DNA of 7,520 nt. It comes from Natronohydrobacter sp. Its GTDB lineage: Bacteria > Pseudomonadota > Alphaproteobacteria > Rhodobacterales > Rhodobacteraceae. Below are positions 6,640-7,520 of the stretch, piece by piece. Both the position numbers and the translations under genes were made by a program. The stretch's first letter is position 1. Each line of letters starts with the position of its first letter. The stretch lies in contig SKGU01000197.1 in the NCBI GenBank assembly GCA_007117255.1, positions 1-7,520 of the forward strand, in the 5' to 3' direction. A model generated the notes under the pieces. That model searched no databases, was not told where the DNA came from, and saw only the letters and a list, made by a program, of their open reading frames with translations.

Positions 6640-7520
6640 ATGCGCCCATTAATCATGACTTGCGGCGACCCTTCGGGGATTGGCCCCGAAATCGCAGTTC
6701 GGGCGAAAAAGGCGCTTGGGGCATCTGTGCCCTTTGTCTGGCTGGGAGACCCGCGCCACTTGCCGGCCGGGGCGGCATGGCAAGAGGTCTCGGAGCCGGG
6801 CGCGGTGTTGGCGCTTCCGTCCGATGTTCTTGGCGTGTTGCGCCATGACTTTCCGGCGAATGCGCAGGCAGGAAAGCCCGACCCGGCGAATGCGCAGGCG
6901 ATTGTGGATGTGATTGCGCGGGCGGTGCGGCTGGCGCAAAGGGGCGCGGTGGCGGGGATTGTGACCTGTCCGATCAACAAGGCTGCGTTGAAATCGGGCG
7001 CGGGTTTCGCCTTTCCGGGACATACCGAATATCTGGCAGAGCTGGCCGAGGTGCCGCGGGTGGTGATGATGCTGGCCTGTGATCAATTGCGAGTTGTGCC
7101 GGTGACAATCCACATTGCGCTGGCAGAGGTGGCGCACGCGCTGACGTCGGACATGCTTGCCGAGACGTTGCAGATCACGCAGGCCGGATTGCAGCACGAT
7201 TTCGGGATTGCGCGTCCGCGTCTGGCGGTTGCCGGGCTGAACCCCCATGCAGGCGAATCTGGCACGATGGGGCGCGAAGAGATTGACGTGATTATCCCTG
7301 TGCTGGAGCAGTTGCGTGCAGATGGGATGATTCTGGACGGTCCCTTGCCCGCCGATACGATGTTTCACCCTGCGGCACGGGCGCAATATGATGCCGCCAT
7401 TTGCATGTATCATGATCAGGCGCTGATCCCGATCAAGACCATCGATTTTGCAAACGGGGTAAATGTAACGCTGGGTCTGCCTTTCATTCGCACCTCGCCC
7501 GATCATGGCACCGCCTATGA
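6640..7520 (+). CDS. pdxA: 4-hydroxythreonine-4-phosphate dehydrogenase PdxA, 3'-truncated by the window edge
   Basis: PdxA oxidises 4-phosphohydroxy-L-threonine with NAD+, leading to 3-amino-2-oxopropyl phosphate, in the DXP-dependent route to pyridoxal 5'-phosphate. From the ATG at 6640 the frame stays open for 293 codons to the window end; E. coli PdxA has 329, so about 35 or more are missing. Seen: the N-terminal TCGDPSGIGPEIA at 7-19, CPINKAALKSG at 110-120, GHTEYLAE at 127-134, and three metal-binding histidines H158 (TIHIALAEV), H203 (NPHAGESGTMG) and H258 (MYHDQALIPIK), matching E. coli H166, H211 and H266. GVNVTLGLPFIRTSPDHGTA at 273-292 is also characteristic. An in-frame TGA at 6616-6618 bounds the start; the Shine-Dalgarno is weak. 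It follows mnmA, not surA. A PdxA-family paralogue acting on another phosphorylated sugar acid is possible, but the motifs fit true PdxA. Confidence 0.94.
   Translation, partial: MRPLIMTCGDPSGIGPEIAVRAKKALGASVPFVWLGDPRHLPAGAAWQEVSEPGAVLALPSDVLGVLRHDFPANAQAGKPDPANAQAIVDVIARAVRLAQRGAVAGIVTCPINKAALKSGAGFAFPGHTEYLAELAEVPRVVMMLACDQLRVVPVTIHIALAEVAHALTSDMLAETLQITQAGLQHDFGIARPRLAVAGLNPHAGESGTMGREEIDVIIPVLEQLRADGMILDGPLPADTMFHPAARAQYDAAICMYHDQALIPIKTIDFANGVNVTLGLPFIRTSPDHGTAY

Noticed and set aside
5436..6980. A 514-codon open frame on the minus strand spanning mnmA and the start of pdxA
   Set aside because: It runs through two well-supported plus-strand genes and the hairpin element between them, and its translation is low-complexity Arg/His/Pro-rich sequence with no motifs.
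6649..7506. A 285-codon minus-strand frame opposite pdxA
   Set aside because: A shadow of pdxA, with Arg/His-rich composition and no conserved features.

Overview
The window is about 60% GC by eye and reads as a chromosomal core segment of an alphaproteobacterium, most likely Rhodobacterales (Rhodobacter/Roseobacter relatives). This rests on a canonical CtrA, a neighbouring SciP (DUF1153) protein, alphaproteobacterial LigA, RecG, MnmA and PdxA sequences, and an intergenic element after mnmA of a kind I associate with Rhodobacteraceae genomes. I see no mobile element, CRISPR array, rRNA or tRNA. Six genes fill nearly the whole window and no gene-free stretch exceeds 150 bases.

Layout. Minus strand, in transcription order: sciP (5262-4984), ctrA (4896-4180), ligA (4095-1942) and recG (from 1940, running off the left edge). 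Plus strand: mnmA (5412-6551), then pdxA from 6640, running off the right edge. sciP and mnmA diverge from a 149-base intergenic region. recG starts one base after the ligA stop, so these two look translationally coupled. ctrA and ligA are 84 bases apart, and that gap holds an inverted repeat that could form a hairpin covering the ligA ribosome binding site. sciP and ctrA are separated by a short hairpin plus T-tract that overlaps the sciP stop codon. It is followed by a ctrA leader with TTAA boxes, an 8-base direct repeat and a GANTC site.

How the genes relate. CtrA is the global response regulator of alphaproteobacterial cell cycle, motility and, in Rhodobacterales, gene transfer agent control. 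SciP is a small CtrA-binding inhibitor. Having both next to each other, each with a GANTC motif in its upstream region, makes a compact regulatory module. ligA and recG form a DNA replication/repair pair downstream of ctrA. mnmA (tRNA wobble-uridine 2-thiolation) and pdxA (pyridoxal phosphate synthesis) are housekeeping genes separated by the intergenic hairpin element.

I found no convincing undescribed system. The points most worth a second look are the non-coding ones: the ctrA leader architecture, the ligA start-site hairpin, the sciP terminator and the mnmA-pdxA repeat element.
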